Source: Bordetella pseudohinzii (GTDB lineage: Bacteria > Pseudomonadota > Gammaproteobacteria > Burkholderiales > Burkholderiaceae_B). From it: DNA of 64,000 bases. The notes beneath the pieces were generated by a model. It was not told the origin of the DNA. It ran no database searches and saw only the letters and a program-made list of their open reading frames with translations. The position numbers and the translations under genes were made by a program. The stretch is taken from contig NZ_JHEP02000017.1 of NCBI RefSeq assembly GCF_000657795.2, forward strand, positions 19,374-83,373, in the 5' to 3' direction. The number at the start of each line of letters is the position of its first letter. Position 1 is the first letter of the stretch. Positions 50,194 to 58,665 of the stretch are shown here, piece by piece.

Positions 50194-50643
50194 ATGAGCA
50201 CCCCGTCCACTTTTCCCGTCCGCATCGTCATCGGCACCTGGGACCGTCTGCGCGACCACGCCACCGAGGTGCGCCACGAGGTCTTCGTCCTGGAGCAGAA
50301 GGTGCCGCCGGAGGTCGAGCTTGACGACGAGGATGCGGTGTCGGTGCATGCGGTGGCCTACGACACCCAGGGGCGGCCCGTGGGCACCGGCCGCCTGTTG
50401 CCGGATGGCCACATCGGGCGCATGGCGGTGCGCAAGCCGGCGCGCGGCTCGGGCGTGGGCGGCCGCCTCCTGGACGCCCTGATCGAGCAGGGGCACGGCG
50501 ACGGGCATCGCATGCTGGTGCTGCATGCGCAGACCCACGCCAAGGCCTTCTACGAGGCCCATGGCTTTCAGGCCGATGGCGACGAGTTTGTCGAGGCCGG
50601 CATTCCGCATGTCGTCATGACGCGGGAGCTGGCGCGCGCCTGA
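50194..50643 (+). CDS. GNAT-family acetyltransferase
   Basis: 149 residues. The acetyl-CoA motif is IGRMAVRKPARGSGVGGRLLDALIEQ, with HAQTHAKAFYEAHGF as the second conserved part. Closest by eye to the YjcF/ElaA-type GNATs that lie close to RHEVFVLEQKVPPEVELDD-like openings. The substrate is unknown. The ATG at 50194 is the first reasonable start; no good ribosome site is visible. It has its own bidirectional terminator. Confidence 0.85.
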   Translation: MSTPSTFPVRIVIGTWDRLRDHATEVRHEVFVLEQKVPPEVELDDEDAVSVHAVAYDTQGRPVGTGRLLPDGHIGRMAVRKPARGSGVGGRLLDALIEQGHGDGHRMLVLHAQTHAKAFYEAHGFQADGDEFVEAGIPHVVMTRELARA

Positions 50644-50657
50644 TGCGCCCGTAAAGC

Positions 50658-50693
50658 AAAGACCCCGGAGGCTTGCGCATCCGGGGTCTTTTA
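50658..50693. terminator. Bidirectional terminator between GNAT and tRNA-Leu
   Basis: AAAGACCCCGGA/TCCGGGGTCTTTT with a 10-nt loop, between convergent transcription units. Confidence 0.85.
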
Positions 50694-50732
50694 CTTTCTT
50701 GGCGCACCGCGAAGACATCGCGGTATCTGTAT

Positions 50733-50817
50733 TGGTGCCCAGGAGAGGACTCGAACCTCCACACCTTGCGGCACATGGACCTGAACCATGCGCGTCTACC
50801 AATTCCGCCACCTGGGC
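50733..50817 (-). tRNA. tRNA-Leu (CAG), copy 1
   Basis: 85 nt with encoded CCA. Acceptor GCCCAGG/CCTGGGC, class II long variable arm (TGCCGCAAGGTG), anticodon loop TTCAGGT, so the anticodon is CAG. Nearly identical to the copies at 50970 and 51967. Confidence 0.95.
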
Positions 50818-50905
50818 ATGAGCTGTGATGCCTGCATCGTTCCGCTCACAGTCAAACGGACGACCATGCTGTTTTGCGTGCCGGGCATGAACCGGCGATC
50901 CGGAA

Positions 50906-50938
50906 AGAAAAAACCCGAAGTGGATTCGGGTTTTTTGG
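50906..50938 (-). terminator. Terminator after tRNA-Leu copy 2
   Basis: AAAAAACCCGAA/TTCGGGTTTTTT with a 5-nt loop, between tRNA copies 2 and 1. Copy 1 therefore probably has a promoter of its own in 50818-50905. Confidence 0.85.
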
Positions 50939-50969
50939 CGCATCGTGCGGATCATCACGATGTTGATAT

Positions 50970-51054
50970 TGGTGCCCAGGAGAGGACTCGAACCTCCACA
51001 CCTTGCGGCACATGGACCTGAACCATGCGCGTCTACCAATTCCGCCACCTGGGC
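50970..51054 (-). tRNA. tRNA-Leu (CAG), copy 2
   Basis: 85 nt with CCA, same sequence by eye as copy 1 (anticodon CAG). A strong promoter lies about 40 nt upstream on the minus strand. Confidence 0.95.
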
Positions 51055-51094
51055 TCTGTCGATTTCACGTTGCCGTGTCATCAGCAGGACGCGA

Positions 51095-51123
51095 ATTATG
51101 CACACTTTTCGCAGGCCGCGCAA
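51095..51123 (-). promoter_or_regulatory. Promoter of tRNA-Leu copy 2
   Basis: On the minus strand: -35 TTGCGC (51118-51123), a 17-nt spacer and -10 CATAAT (51095-51100). It is located between the tRNA and the divergent DTW gene. Confidence 0.65.
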
Positions 51124-51205
51124 GTTATCCGCAAAAAATGTGGGCGGATGGGGCGGGCGGGTATGCTTACGGCCTGGCCGCCGCCCATTTTTCCATCCCA
51201 TTGCC

Positions 51206-51826
51206 ATGTCCCGTCCGCATTGCGTCCGTTGCGAGCGTCCGCTTTCGCATTGCCTGTGCGCCCTCATCCCCAAGCTGGAGTCGGAGACGCGGGTCCTGAT
51301 TCTCCAGGACCCGCGCGAGGCCGGACACGCCCTGAATACCGCCCGCCTGGCCTGGCTGGGCCTGGCGCGCGCCGCGCGCGTGGTGGCCGAGCGCTTCGAC
51401 GAGGCGCTCTGGACACAGCCGGGATGGCAGGCCTTTTTGCTGTTTCCGGGCCAGGATGCACAGCCCGCCGCCCCTGGCGCGCCGGGGGCGGCGCGGCGTC
51501 TCTTGGTCGTGCCGGACGCGACCTGGCGCCGGGCGCGCGCCATGGTCGCGAGCCACCCCGCGCTGGCCGCGCTGCCCAGGCTCGGCCTGCCGGCCCCGGG
51601 GCCAGGGCGCTATCGCGTCCGGCATGCCGACCTGCCTGGCGCCCTGTCCACGCTGGAGGCTGTCGCCGCCGCCCTGAACGCGCTGGAGTCCACCGACCGC
51701 TTTGATGCCTTGCTCGCGCCGCTGGAGCGCCTGGTGCAGGGGCAGATCGATGGCATGGGCCGCGCGCGCTACGAGGCGCATCATTTGCGGCGCGAGGGCA
51801 GCCGCGCCAGAAAGCAGGAAGGCTAG
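51206..51826 (+). CDS. tRNA-uridine aminocarboxypropyltransferase (DTW domain)
   Basis: 206 residues. The DTW-domain family includes E. coli TapT (YfiP), which makes acp3U at position 47 of several tRNAs from SAM. Visible marks: a zinc-type cluster CVRCERPLSHCLCALIPKLE at the N-terminus, HALNTARLAWLGL, and the DxTW motif DATWRRARAM. ATG 51206 is used, since the frame upstream runs through tRNA copy 2. The gene lies between tRNA-Leu copies 2 and 3, on the opposite strand. The short C-terminal tail is basic. Confidence 0.85.
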   Translation: MSRPHCVRCERPLSHCLCALIPKLESETRVLILQDPREAGHALNTARLAWLGLARAARVVAERFDEALWTQPGWQAFLLFPGQDAQPAAPGAPGAARRLLVVPDATWRRARAMVASHPALAALPRLGLPAPGPGRYRVRHADLPGALSTLEAVAAALNALESTDRFDALLAPLERLVQGQIDGMGRARYEAHHLRREGSRARKQEG

Positions 51827-51887
51827 GGGGAAAATGGCCGGCAGAATCATGCGGCCGGCAAAAGCGGCGGGCGCCGCCCAAAACAAA

Positions 51888-51921
51888 AACCCCGTCCGCT
51901 TGCGCGGTACGGGGTTTCTTT
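51888..51921. terminator. Terminator between the DTW gene and tRNA-Leu copy 3
   Basis: AAAACCCCGT/ACGGGGTTT stem with a 13-nt loop, T-rich on its right and A-rich on its left, so it can stop transcription from both sides. Confidence 0.75.
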
Positions 51922-51930
51922 ACTTATTAT

Positions 51931-51956
51931 CAGGCAGTTTGCGGGCAAACTGCCTG
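51931..51956. repeat. Perfect 12-bp inverted repeat
   Basis: CAGGCAGTTTGC-GG-GCAAACTGCCTG, 11 nt beyond the 3' end of tRNA-Leu copy 3. In RNA it would be a very stable hairpin with a tiny loop. No T-run follows; the true terminator is further on at 51888-51921. Confidence 0.7.
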
Positions 51957-51966
51957 AAAGAAACTG

Positions 51967-52051
51967 TGGTGCCCAGGAGAGGACTCGAACCTCCACACCT
52001 TGCGGCACATGGACCTGAACCATGCGCGTCTACCAATTCCGCCACCTGGGC
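51967..52051 (-). tRNA. tRNA-Leu (CAG), copy 3
   Basis: 85 nt with CCA, same sequence by eye as copies 1 and 2. A GATTTCACGT sequence a few tens of bases upstream is shared with the region upstream of copy 2, a sign of duplication beyond the tRNA itself. Its promoter must lie in the 130 nt shared with rnr. Confidence 0.95.
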
Positions 52052-52180
52052 ACTGTGCCTGACAATATTTTTGCGGTGGATTTCACGTAGACTAGCTACT
52101 TCGCAAAAACCTGTGCTTGGCTTTCAGTGTCGCACTGGGCTGACCACAGAAGCTGCGCATTATATACGGGATTTTCAGCT

Positions 52181-54655
52181 TTGGCAAAACGATCGAACAA
52201 CGACGCGAACAAAAATAATAGATCTACACCGGTCCTGCCCGATGCTCCGCCGGATTTCGATCCGGACGTCCCGTCGCGCGAACAGATCCTCAATGCCTTG
52301 CGCACGGCCGGCGCGCCGCTGTCGCCCGCCGAACTGGCCCAACGCATGGGCGTCGAGCGTGAAGCGACCATGGTCGGTTTCGAGCGCCGCCTGGCCGCCA
52401 TGGAGCGCGACGGCCAATTGCTGCCCAACCGCAAGGGCGTGCTGCTGCTGGCCACCAAGCTGGACTTTGTCGCCGGGCGCGTGCAGGGCCACCGCGACGG
52501 TTTCGGTTTCCTGGTGCGCGATGACGGCGGCCCGGATATCTTCCTGTCGCCGCGCGAGATGCTCAAGGTGCTGCACGGCGACCGCGTGCTGGTCAAACCG
52601 TCGGGCGAGTACCGCGGCAAGCCCGAGGGCACCATCGTCGAGGTGATCGAGCGCCGCACCAACAAGCTGGTGGGGCGTTTCCTGCACGAGCATGGGCTGT
52701 CCATCGTGGTGCCGGAAGACCAGCGCATCAAGCACGACATCCTGATCCCGCCGGGCGACACCAATGGCGCGCAGCATGGGCAGGTGGTGTCGGTGGAAAT
52801 CATCGAGCAGCCGACCCGCCATACCCAGCCGCTGGGCAAGGTGTTCGAGGTGCTGGGCGAGATCGACGACCCCGGCATGGAAATCGAAATCGCGGTGCGC
52901 AAGTTCGATGTCCCGGTCGAGTTCTCCGAGGCCGCGCGCAAGCAGGCCGCGCGCCTGCCCGACAGCGTGCGCAAGAGCGATCTGAAGGAGCGCGTGGATC
53001 TGCGCGATGTGCCGCTGATCACCATCGATGGCGAAGACGCGCGCGATTTCGATGACGCCGTTTATTGCCAGCCGGTGGACCTGGGCACGGGCCAGCGCAA
53101 GCGTCCCGGCTGGCGGCTGCTGGTGGCCATCGCCGACGTCAGCCATTATGTGCGTCCGGGCGACGCCCTGGATGACGACGCCGCCGAGCGCGGCACCAGC
53201 GTGTACTTCCCGCGCCGCGTCATTCCCATGCTGCCCGAGTCCCTGTCCAACGGGCTGTGCTCGCTCAATCCCAACGTGGACCGCCTGGTGCTGGTCTGCG
53301 ACATGGTGATCCCCGCCACGGGGGCCAAGGCCGGCACGGTCTCGGCCTATCAGTTCTACAACGCCGTCATGCATTCGCATGCGCGCACCACCTACACCAG
53401 CATCTGGGAAGCCCTGCAGCAGCCCGGCGGTCCGGCCGCCCACGCGCTGGGCAAGCTGCTGCCGGACGTGCAGCACCTCTACGAGCTCTATCAGCTGCTG
53501 GCGCAGCAGCGCAAAAAGCGCGGCGCGATCGACTTCGAAACCGTCGAGACGCGCATTGTGTGCAATGAGCTGGGCCGCATCGAACAGATCGTGCCCATGG
53601 TGCGCAACGACGCCCATAAGCTCATCGAAGAGTGCATGCTGGCCGCCAACACCTGCGCGGCCGACTTCATGCAGCGCAGCAAGCACCCCGGTCTGTACCG
53701 CATCCACGAAGGCCCTACGCCCGAGCGCCTGCAGGCCTTGCGCGATTTCCTGCGCACCATGGCGCTGTCCCTGGGCGGCGGCGACACGCCCACGGCCAAG
53801 GACTACGGCGAGTTTCTCGATTCGGTGCGCGCACGCCCGGATTTCCCGCTGCTGCAGACCATGAGCCTGCGCTCCATGCAGCAGGCGGTCTACAGCCCGG
53901 ACAATATGGGCCACTTCGGCCTGGCCTATCCGGCCTATTCGCACTTCACCTCGCCCATCCGGCGCTATCCCGACCTGCTCACGCATCGCGTCATCAAGGC
54001 CTTGCTCGCCGGGCAGCGCTATGTGCCCGAGCTGCTGTCCCAGCCCATGGTCATCGGGCGCAGCCAGCGCGAGCACGAGCATGCCATCTGGGAAAAGCTC
54101 GGCCTCATCCTGTCGGCCAGCGAGCGGCGCGCCGACGAGGCTTCGCGCGATGTCGAGGCCTGGCTCAAGTGCTGGTTCGTCAAGGAGCGGGTCGGCGAGG
54201 ATTTCAGCGGCACCGTCACCGGCGTGGCCAGCTTCGGTATCTTCGTGACGCTGGACACCCTGCACGTCGAGGGTCTGGTGCATGTCTCGGAGCTGGGCAG
54301 CGAGTACTTCCAGTTCAATGATTCGCTGCACGAATTGCGCGGTGAGCGCACGGGCATGCGCTACCGCCTGACCGACAAGGTGCAGGTGCAGGTCTCGCGC
54401 GTGGACCTGGAGGCGCGCCGCATCGAGTTCCGGCTGGTCAAGGGCACGAGCTACGAAGCCTTGCGCAAGCAGAGCGCGCGCAATCCGGATGAGCCCCGGC
54501 GCGTCAAGAAGGCCGCCGCGCCCAAGCCGGCCGCGCTCAAGGGGCAGACGGCCAAGCAGCGCCGCGCCGAGGCCAAGAAGGCCAACAAAGTGCCGGCCAC
54601 GCCGGCCAAGCGGGCAGGGGCGCCCGCCAAGAAGGCGGTGCGCGGGCGCCATTAA
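52181..54655 (+). CDS. rnr: Ribonuclease R
   Basis: 3'-5' exoribonuclease that degrades structured RNA and takes part in rRNA and tmRNA quality control. I take a TTG start at 52181 (reads [13 protein letters not shown]), giving 824 residues; a GTG at 52127 lies upstream of a TATATA -10-like element (52160) and is unlikely. An N-terminal winged-helix domain (about 30-85) precedes cold-shock domains, then the RNB catalytic domain with [13 protein letters not shown], and an S1 domain at about 670-750. A Lys/Ala-rich tail of about 60 residues ends it, as in other RNase R proteins. rlmB follows after 107 nt, its usual neighbour. Confidence 0.94.
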   Translation: MAKRSNNDANKNNRSTPVLPDAPPDFDPDVPSREQILNALRTAGAPLSPAELAQRMGVEREATMVGFERRLAAMERDGQLLPNRKGVLLLATKLDFVAGRVQGHRDGFGFLVRDDGGPDIFLSPREMLKVLHGDRVLVKPSGEYRGKPEGTIVEVIERRTNKLVGRFLHEHGLSIVVPEDQRIKHDILIPPGDTNGAQHGQVVSVEIIEQPTRHTQPLGKVFEVLGEIDDPGMEIEIAVRKFDVPVEFSEAARKQAARLPDSVRKSDLKERVDLRDVPLITIDGEDARDFDDAVYCQPVDLGTGQRKRPGWRLLVAIADVSHYVRPGDALDDDAAERGTSVYFPRRVIPMLPESLSNGLCSLNPNVDRLVLVCDMVIPATGAKAGTVSAYQFYNAVMHSHARTTYTSIWEALQQPGGPAAHALGKLLPDVQHLYELYQLLAQQRKKRGAIDFETVETRIVCNELGRIEQIVPMVRNDAHKLIEECMLAANTCAADFMQRSKHPGLYRIHEGPTPERLQALRDFLRTMALSLGGGDTPTAKDYGEFLDSVRARPDFPLLQTMSLRSMQQAVYSPDNMGHFGLAYPAYSHFTSPIRRYPDLLTHRVIKALLAGQRYVPELLSQPMVIGRSQREHEHAIWEKLGLILSASERRADEASRDVEAWLKCWFVKERVGEDFSGTVTGVASFGIFVTLDTLHVEGLVHVSELGSEYFQFNDSLHELRGERTGMRYRLTDKVQVQVSRVDLEARRIEFRLVKGTSYEALRKQSARNPDEPRRVKKAAAPKPAALKGQTAKQRRAEAKKANKVPATPAKRAGAPAKKAVRGRH

Positions 54656-54762
54656 GCGCCGGGCGCGGTAACATTGCGGGATTCCAGGGGCGAGCCTTCA
54701 GGCGCCGTCCCGGCCCGCCGCCGTCGCGGCGGGATGTCCTGTTTTCAAAGGTAGTCATCACC

Positions 54763-55503
54763 ATGGCGTCGACCCAGGTCCTGGCGGGGTTTCACGCAGT
54801 CGTCGCGCGTTTGCGCCACGCGCCCGAGTCCATCAAGGACATCTATGTCGAGGCCTCGCGCCGCGACAAGCGCATGCAGACGCTGATCGAGCAGGCCGAA
54901 CGCGCCGGCCGGCGTGTGCATCCCGTGCCGGCCGAGCGGCTGGACGGCATGGCGCGCGGCACGCGCCACCAGGGCGTGCTGGCCCTGGCCGACGAACGCC
55001 CGCTGGCGGTGGGCGTGGACGAGGTCCTCGACGAAATCGAGGGGCCGGCCTTTCTGCTCATCCTGGACGGCGTGACCGATCCGCACAATCTTGGTGCATG
55101 CCTGCGCACGGCCGATGCCGCGGGCGTGCATGCCGTCATCGCGCCGCGGGACCGCGCCGTGGGCCTGAACAGCACCGTGCAGCGCGTGGCCTGTGGCGCC
55201 GCGGACACGGTTCCCTACATCATGGTCACCAACCTGGCGCGCACCATGCGCGAGCTCAAGGAGCGCGGAGTCTGGCTGGTGGGCACGGATGACCAGGCCA
55301 GCCACGATATGCACGCCGTGGACGCCCGCCAGCCCATGGCCTGGGTCATGGGTGCCGAAGGCGAGGGCATGCGCCGCCTCACGCGCGAGACCTGCGACCA
55401 GCTGGTCAACATTCCCATGCTGGGCTCGGTCGAGAGCCTGAACGTCAGCGTCGCCAGCGCGGTCTGCCTGTACGAGACCGTGCGCCAGCGGCGCGCTTCC
55501 TAA
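54763..55503 (+). CDS. rlmB: 23S rRNA (guanosine-2251-2'-O)-methyltransferase
   Basis: SPOUT-fold enzyme that methylates G2251 in the ribosomal P loop. 246 residues: an N-terminal L30-like substrate domain, then the knotted SAM site with [20 protein letters not shown] in parts, [13 protein letters not shown] and [18 protein letters not shown]. It directly follows rnr, the conserved rnr-rlmB pair of proteobacteria. AAAGGT is the only ribosome-site candidate, 11 nt before the ATG. Confidence 0.95.
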   Translation: MASTQVLAGFHAVVARLRHAPESIKDIYVEASRRDKRMQTLIEQAERAGRRVHPVPAERLDGMARGTRHQGVLALADERPLAVGVDEVLDEIEGPAFLLILDGVTDPHNLGACLRTADAAGVHAVIAPRDRAVGLNSTVQRVACGAADTVPYIMVTNLARTMRELKERGVWLVGTDDQASHDMHAVDARQPMAWVMGAEGEGMRRLTRETCDQLVNIPMLGSVESLNVSVASAVCLYETVRQRRAS

Positions 55504-55550
55504 CCTTTTCCGCCACCTTTTCTGCCGGCAACCCGGCGCCGGGCACCACC

Positions 55551-56795
55551 ATGCACCAGAACGGCTTCACCACCACGATTCTCCATTCCGACCGCACGCA
55601 GGCCGTCGAGCACGGCGCGGTGCACAAGCCCATGCACCCTTCTTCGGAGTTCGCCTACGAAGATTCCCGCGAACTGGCGGCGGTGTTCCAGGGCAAGGCG
55701 GGCTTTACCTATGCGCGCCAGGGCACACCGACCACCAACGCGCTGGAAGCCAAGATCAGCAAGATGGAGGGCGGCAAGGGCACGGTGAGCTTCGCCACCG
55801 GCATGGCCGCGCTGGCGGCGATCTTCACGACGCTGCTGCGCCGCGGAGACCACCTGGTGTCCAGCCAGTTCATATTCGGCAATACCAACAGCCTGCTCGG
55901 CACCCTGATCGAGCTGGGCGTGGAGGTGACCTCGGTCGATGCCACCGACGCCGAGCAGGTGCGCGCCGCGCTGCGCCCCAACACCCGCATGGTGTTTACC
56001 GAAACCATCGCCAACCCGGGCACCCAGGTCGCCGACCTGGCGGCCATCGGCCGGATCTGCGGCGAGCACGGCCTGGTCTATGTCGTGGACAACACGCTGA
56101 CCTCGCCCTGGCTGTTCCAGCCGCGCGAGGTGGGCGCTTCGCTGGTGATGAATTCGCTGTCCAAGTACATCGGCGGACATGGCCATGCCCTGGGAGGGTC
56201 AGTCACCGATACGGGCCTGTTCGACTGGTCGGGCTATGCCAATATCTTCGAGGCCTATCGCAAGGGGCCGCCCACCACCTGGGGGCTGACCCAGATCAAG
56301 AAAAAGGGCCTGCGCGACATGGGCGGCACCCTGGCCGCCGAGCCGGCGCACCGCATCGCCATCGGCGCCGAGACGCTGGCGCTGCGCATGGACCGGCATT
56401 GCAGCAACGCGCTGGCGCTGGCGCGCCTGCTGGCGTCGCATCCCGGCGTGGCCAAGGTCCATTACCCGGGCCTGGCCTCGCATCCGCAGCACGAGCGCGC
56501 GGGCAGCCTGTTCCGGCAGGGGCGCTACGGCGGCCTGCTCGGCGTGGAGCTGGCCGACGGCATCGACTGCTTCGACTTCCTGAATCGCCTGAACATCGTG
56601 CTCAACGCGACCCATCTGGGCGATACGCGCAGCCTGGCCCTGCCGGCTGCGCACACTATTTATTACGAGATGGGTCCGGAACGCCGGGCGCAAATGGGGA
56701 TCGCCGACAGCCTCATCCGCGTCTCGGTAGGCATCGAAGACGAGGCCGACCTGCTGCATGATTTTGATCAGGCGCTGAAGGGATCGATGGCCTGA
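55551..56795 (+). CDS. Cys/Met metabolism PLP enzyme (cystathionine gamma-synthase family)
   Basis: 414-residue trans-sulfuration enzyme. The PLP lysine is K205 in MNSLSKYIGGHGHALGGS; other family segments are TYARQGTPTTNALEAKISKMEGG in parts, FATGMAALAAIF, and SLALPAAHTIYYEM near the end. The family covers cystathionine gamma-synthase, cystathionine beta/gamma-lyase, O-succinylhomoserine sulfhydrylase and methionine gamma-lyase, and motif reading does not separate them. The window also has hom, whose product feeds this pathway, but 54 kb away. It is 47 nt after rlmB; possibly co-transcribed. Confidence 0.88.
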   Translation: MHQNGFTTTILHSDRTQAVEHGAVHKPMHPSSEFAYEDSRELAAVFQGKAGFTYARQGTPTTNALEAKISKMEGGKGTVSFATGMAALAAIFTTLLRRGDHLVSSQFIFGNTNSLLGTLIELGVEVTSVDATDAEQVRAALRPNTRMVFTETIANPGTQVADLAAIGRICGEHGLVYVVDNTLTSPWLFQPREVGASLVMNSLSKYIGGHGHALGGSVTDTGLFDWSGYANIFEAYRKGPPTTWGLTQIKKKGLRDMGGTLAAEPAHRIAIGAETLALRMDRHCSNALALARLLASHPGVAKVHYPGLASHPQHERAGSLFRQGRYGGLLGVELADGIDCFDFLNRLNIVLNATHLGDTRSLALPAAHTIYYEMGPERRAQMGIADSLIRVSVGIEDEADLLHDFDQALKGSMA

Positions 56796-57120
56796 GGGCG
56801 GGCGCGCGGTGTTGCGCGCAGGGCATGCGCTTAGCGTTTTTGTTTATTGCGCAAAGCGCTAAAAGCTAGTATTGGCGCGGCTTCTCGCGTGGTTAATGCT
56901 TGACAGTCGCAGTCGCCCGGGGCCTAATACGTCTCAGCGTCGCAGATTTCCCGCAGCTTGAAAAAGCTGCTCCGGAACTGCGACGCAGCAGTTAAAAGGT
57001 TGTGCTTTTGCAGCGCAAGAAATATTAAATCGTCACTCGTCTGTTCTGGCGCGAGCCCAAGATCGGCGCTTTCGCGCTGCGCGGGGCGCGTAATTCATAC
57101 CTTGTGAGGGGTAATTCTGA
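56796..57120 (+). promoter_or_regulatory. Promoter and structured 5' leader of the HU gene
   Basis: 325 bp without a gene. A perfect -35 TTGACA (56900-56905) is followed by CCTAATAC (-10 about 56925-56930, spacer 19). The expected start, about 56937, coincides with the base of a stable hairpin: outer stem GCGTCGCAG (56937-56945)/CTGCGACGC (56978-56986), a TTCC/GGAA segment, and inner stem GCAGCTT/AAGCTGC closing a GAAA tetraloop (56960-56963). About 135 nt more precede the HU ATG, which has GAGGGG upstream. Before the promoter an AGCG...CGCTAA repeat at 56831-56866 may be the terminator of the previous gene. Confidence 0.6.
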
Positions 57121-57393
57121 ATGAACAAAACCGAACTCATCGATCACATCGCCAGCAAAGCCGATATCTCCAAGGCTGCCGCCGGCCGCACGCTTGACGC
57201 TTTGATCGGTGCCGTCAAGACCACGCTCAAGAAGGGCGGCACGGTCACGCTGGTGGGTTTCGGCACCTTTGCCGTGTCCTCGCGCGCCGCCCGCACCGGC
57301 CGCAATCCGCGCACGGGCGAGACCATCAAGATCAAAAAGGCCAAGGTGCCGAAGTTCCGTCCGGGCAAGGCCCTGAAGGACGCCGTCAACTGA
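57121..57393 (+). CDS. DNA-binding protein HU
   Basis: 90-residue histone-like dimer that bends DNA and shapes the nucleoid. [21 protein letters not shown] is the typical start; the beta-arm [24 protein letters not shown] in parts holds the conserved RNPRTG and the proline that intercalates in DNA. It is an HU rather than IHF by the arm and lack of extensions. Monocistronic, with a long structured leader upstream. Which of hupA/hupB it is cannot be told; in this group there is often one HU. Confidence 0.95.
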   Translation: MNKTELIDHIASKADISKAAAGRTLDALIGAVKTTLKKGGTVTLVGFGTFAVSSRAARTGRNPRTGETIKIKKAKVPKFRPGKALKDAVN

Positions 57394-57442
57394 CGGGCTG
57401 CCAGGCAAGTCGGAAGCCTCGCGCCTATTGCGGGTTGCCGAT

Positions 57443-57471
57443 TTGCCGACGCAGGCGCGGTTCGCTATACT
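57443..57471 (+). promoter_or_regulatory. Promoter of tRNA-Val
   Basis: -35 TTGCCG (57443-57448), 17-nt spacer and -10 TATACT (57466-57471); the start would be about 57478, some 32 nt before the tRNA. Confidence 0.75.
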
Positions 57472-57509
57472 TCGGGCCGCGCAAGACTTTGAGTAGTAGC
57501 CCCGCGCAC

Positions 57510-57585
57510 GGGTGCTTAGCTCAGTTGGTAGAGCGGCGCCCTTACAAGGCGTAGGTCACAGGTTCGACCCCTGTAGCACCCACCA
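57510..57585 (+). tRNA. tRNA-Val (TAC)
   Basis: 76 nt with encoded CCA. Acceptor GGGTGCT/AGCACCC, discriminator A, anticodon loop CTTACAA giving anticodon TAC, T arm GGTTCGACCCC. It has its own promoter and terminator. Confidence 0.97.
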
Positions 57586-57602
57586 AAGCTGCGCGCCAGG
57601 CT

Positions 57603-57637
57603 CAAAGCCCTTGGACCATAGGTTCAAGGGCTTTTGT
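57603..57637 (+). terminator. Terminator of tRNA-Val
   Basis: CAAAGCCCTTG/CAAGGGCTTTT stem with an 11-nt loop and T-rich tail, 17 nt after the tRNA. Confidence 0.8.
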
Positions 57638-57745
57638 GCTTTTTGCCTCTCCGGATATGCCTGCCTCGGCTGGTCTTTGCGCGCGCAACCGTCAGCCGGC
57701 GCCGGCCATACCGGGATGGGGCGTCGATGCCAAGCGGATTAAACT

Positions 57746-57760
57746 TGCGAATCATTCGCA
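57746..57760 (+). promoter_or_regulatory. Fur box upstream of tonB
   Basis: TGCGAAT-C-ATTCGCA, a perfect 7-1-7 palindrome fitting the Fur core AAT-N-ATT, 98 nt before the tonB ATG in an AT-richer patch with TTTGATATAT just after it. Iron-loaded Fur would repress the operon. Confidence 0.75.
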
Positions 57761-57858
57761 TTTGATATATCGTGGGGGACTTGGAAACGCCAGCCAGTGG
57801 CCGGGGATAAGCCTCCCGGTTGCGCGCTGGCGTACTCGTTAATGTTTCTGGCTGATTC

Positions 57859-58644
57859 ATGCCTAGCCTTCAATACGGTTGGACTACTACCCCGCAGGCG
57901 TCCATGGGGTTGCGTGTGGGAGCCGGCATCGCCGTGCTTGCCGCGCACGCGGCGGTGATCGGGGCCATCTTCCTGAACCACACCGAGGCGCCCGTCCTGC
58001 TCGAGCAGGAGCCTGTCATGGTGAGCGTCATCGAGGCTCCCGTCCCCCAGGTCGCCAAGGCCGAGCCCAACCCCGAACCGCCCGTCGAAGAGACGCCGCC
58101 GCCCGAGCCGGCGGTCGAGCCTCCGCCGCCCGAACCGGAGCCCGAGCTCAAGCCCGAGCCGGAACCCGAGCCCATCGTGGAAAAGGCGCCCGAGCCGGCG
58201 CCGCCGCCCAAACCCAAGCCCAAACCCAAACCTAAGCCGCAGCCCAAGCCGCAACCCAAGACCGAGGTCCAGGCCGAGCCCAAGCCGCAGACGCCGCCGG
58301 CCGGCGCCACCGATGGCGAGCAGGTCACGCAGGCGCCCAAGCAGGGGCCGGCGCCGGATGAGCCGATCTTCATGTCCAGCGTCGAGTACCTCGGCGATCG
58401 GCCGGCGCCCAGGTATCCCTCGGAGTCCATCCGGCGCCGCGAGCAGGGCCGCGTCATCGTGCTGGTCACGATCAATCCGCAGGGCTATGTCGACAAGGCC
58501 AGCATCGATACCTCCTCGGGATTCCGCCGGCTGGACAATTCGGCCCTGGAGGCCGTGCGCAAGGCGAGATTCAAACCACTGACACGCAACGGGGTTCCCC
58601 AGACCGCCATGGCCAGGATTCCGTTCGATTTCGGACTTAAGTGA
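57859..58644 (+). CDS. tonB: TonB energy transducer
   Basis: 261-residue periplasm-spanning protein that couples the proton gradient at ExbBD to outer-membrane receptors for siderophores, heme and other iron forms. One transmembrane helix (about residues 17-40, VGAGIAVLAAHAAVIGAIFL), then a Pro-rich rod with Glu-Pro repeats and Lys-Pro repeats (KPKPKPKPQPKPQPK), and the C-terminal TonB domain from about 170 with YPSESIRRREQGRVIVLVTI in parts and RKARFKPL. First gene of tonB-exbB-exbD behind a Fur box. The rod is encoded by repetitive GAGCCC/AAGCCC codons and may vary in length between strains. Confidence 0.94.
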   Translation: MPSLQYGWTTTPQASMGLRVGAGIAVLAAHAAVIGAIFLNHTEAPVLLEQEPVMVSVIEAPVPQVAKAEPNPEPPVEETPPPEPAVEPPPPEPEPELKPEPEPEPIVEKAPEPAPPPKPKPKPKPKPQPKPQPKTEVQAEPKPQTPPAGATDGEQVTQAPKQGPAPDEPIFMSSVEYLGDRPAPRYPSESIRRREQGRVIVLVTINPQGYVDKASIDTSSGFRRLDNSALEAVRKARFKPLTRNGVPQTAMARIPFDFGLK

Positions 58645-58665
58645 TACCAGCAAAAGGGAACTGAA

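Noticed and set aside
58090..58290. Short-period DNA repeat that could be a CRISPR or VNTR
   Set aside because: It is the codon repeat of the TonB proline-rich rod; there are no spacers.
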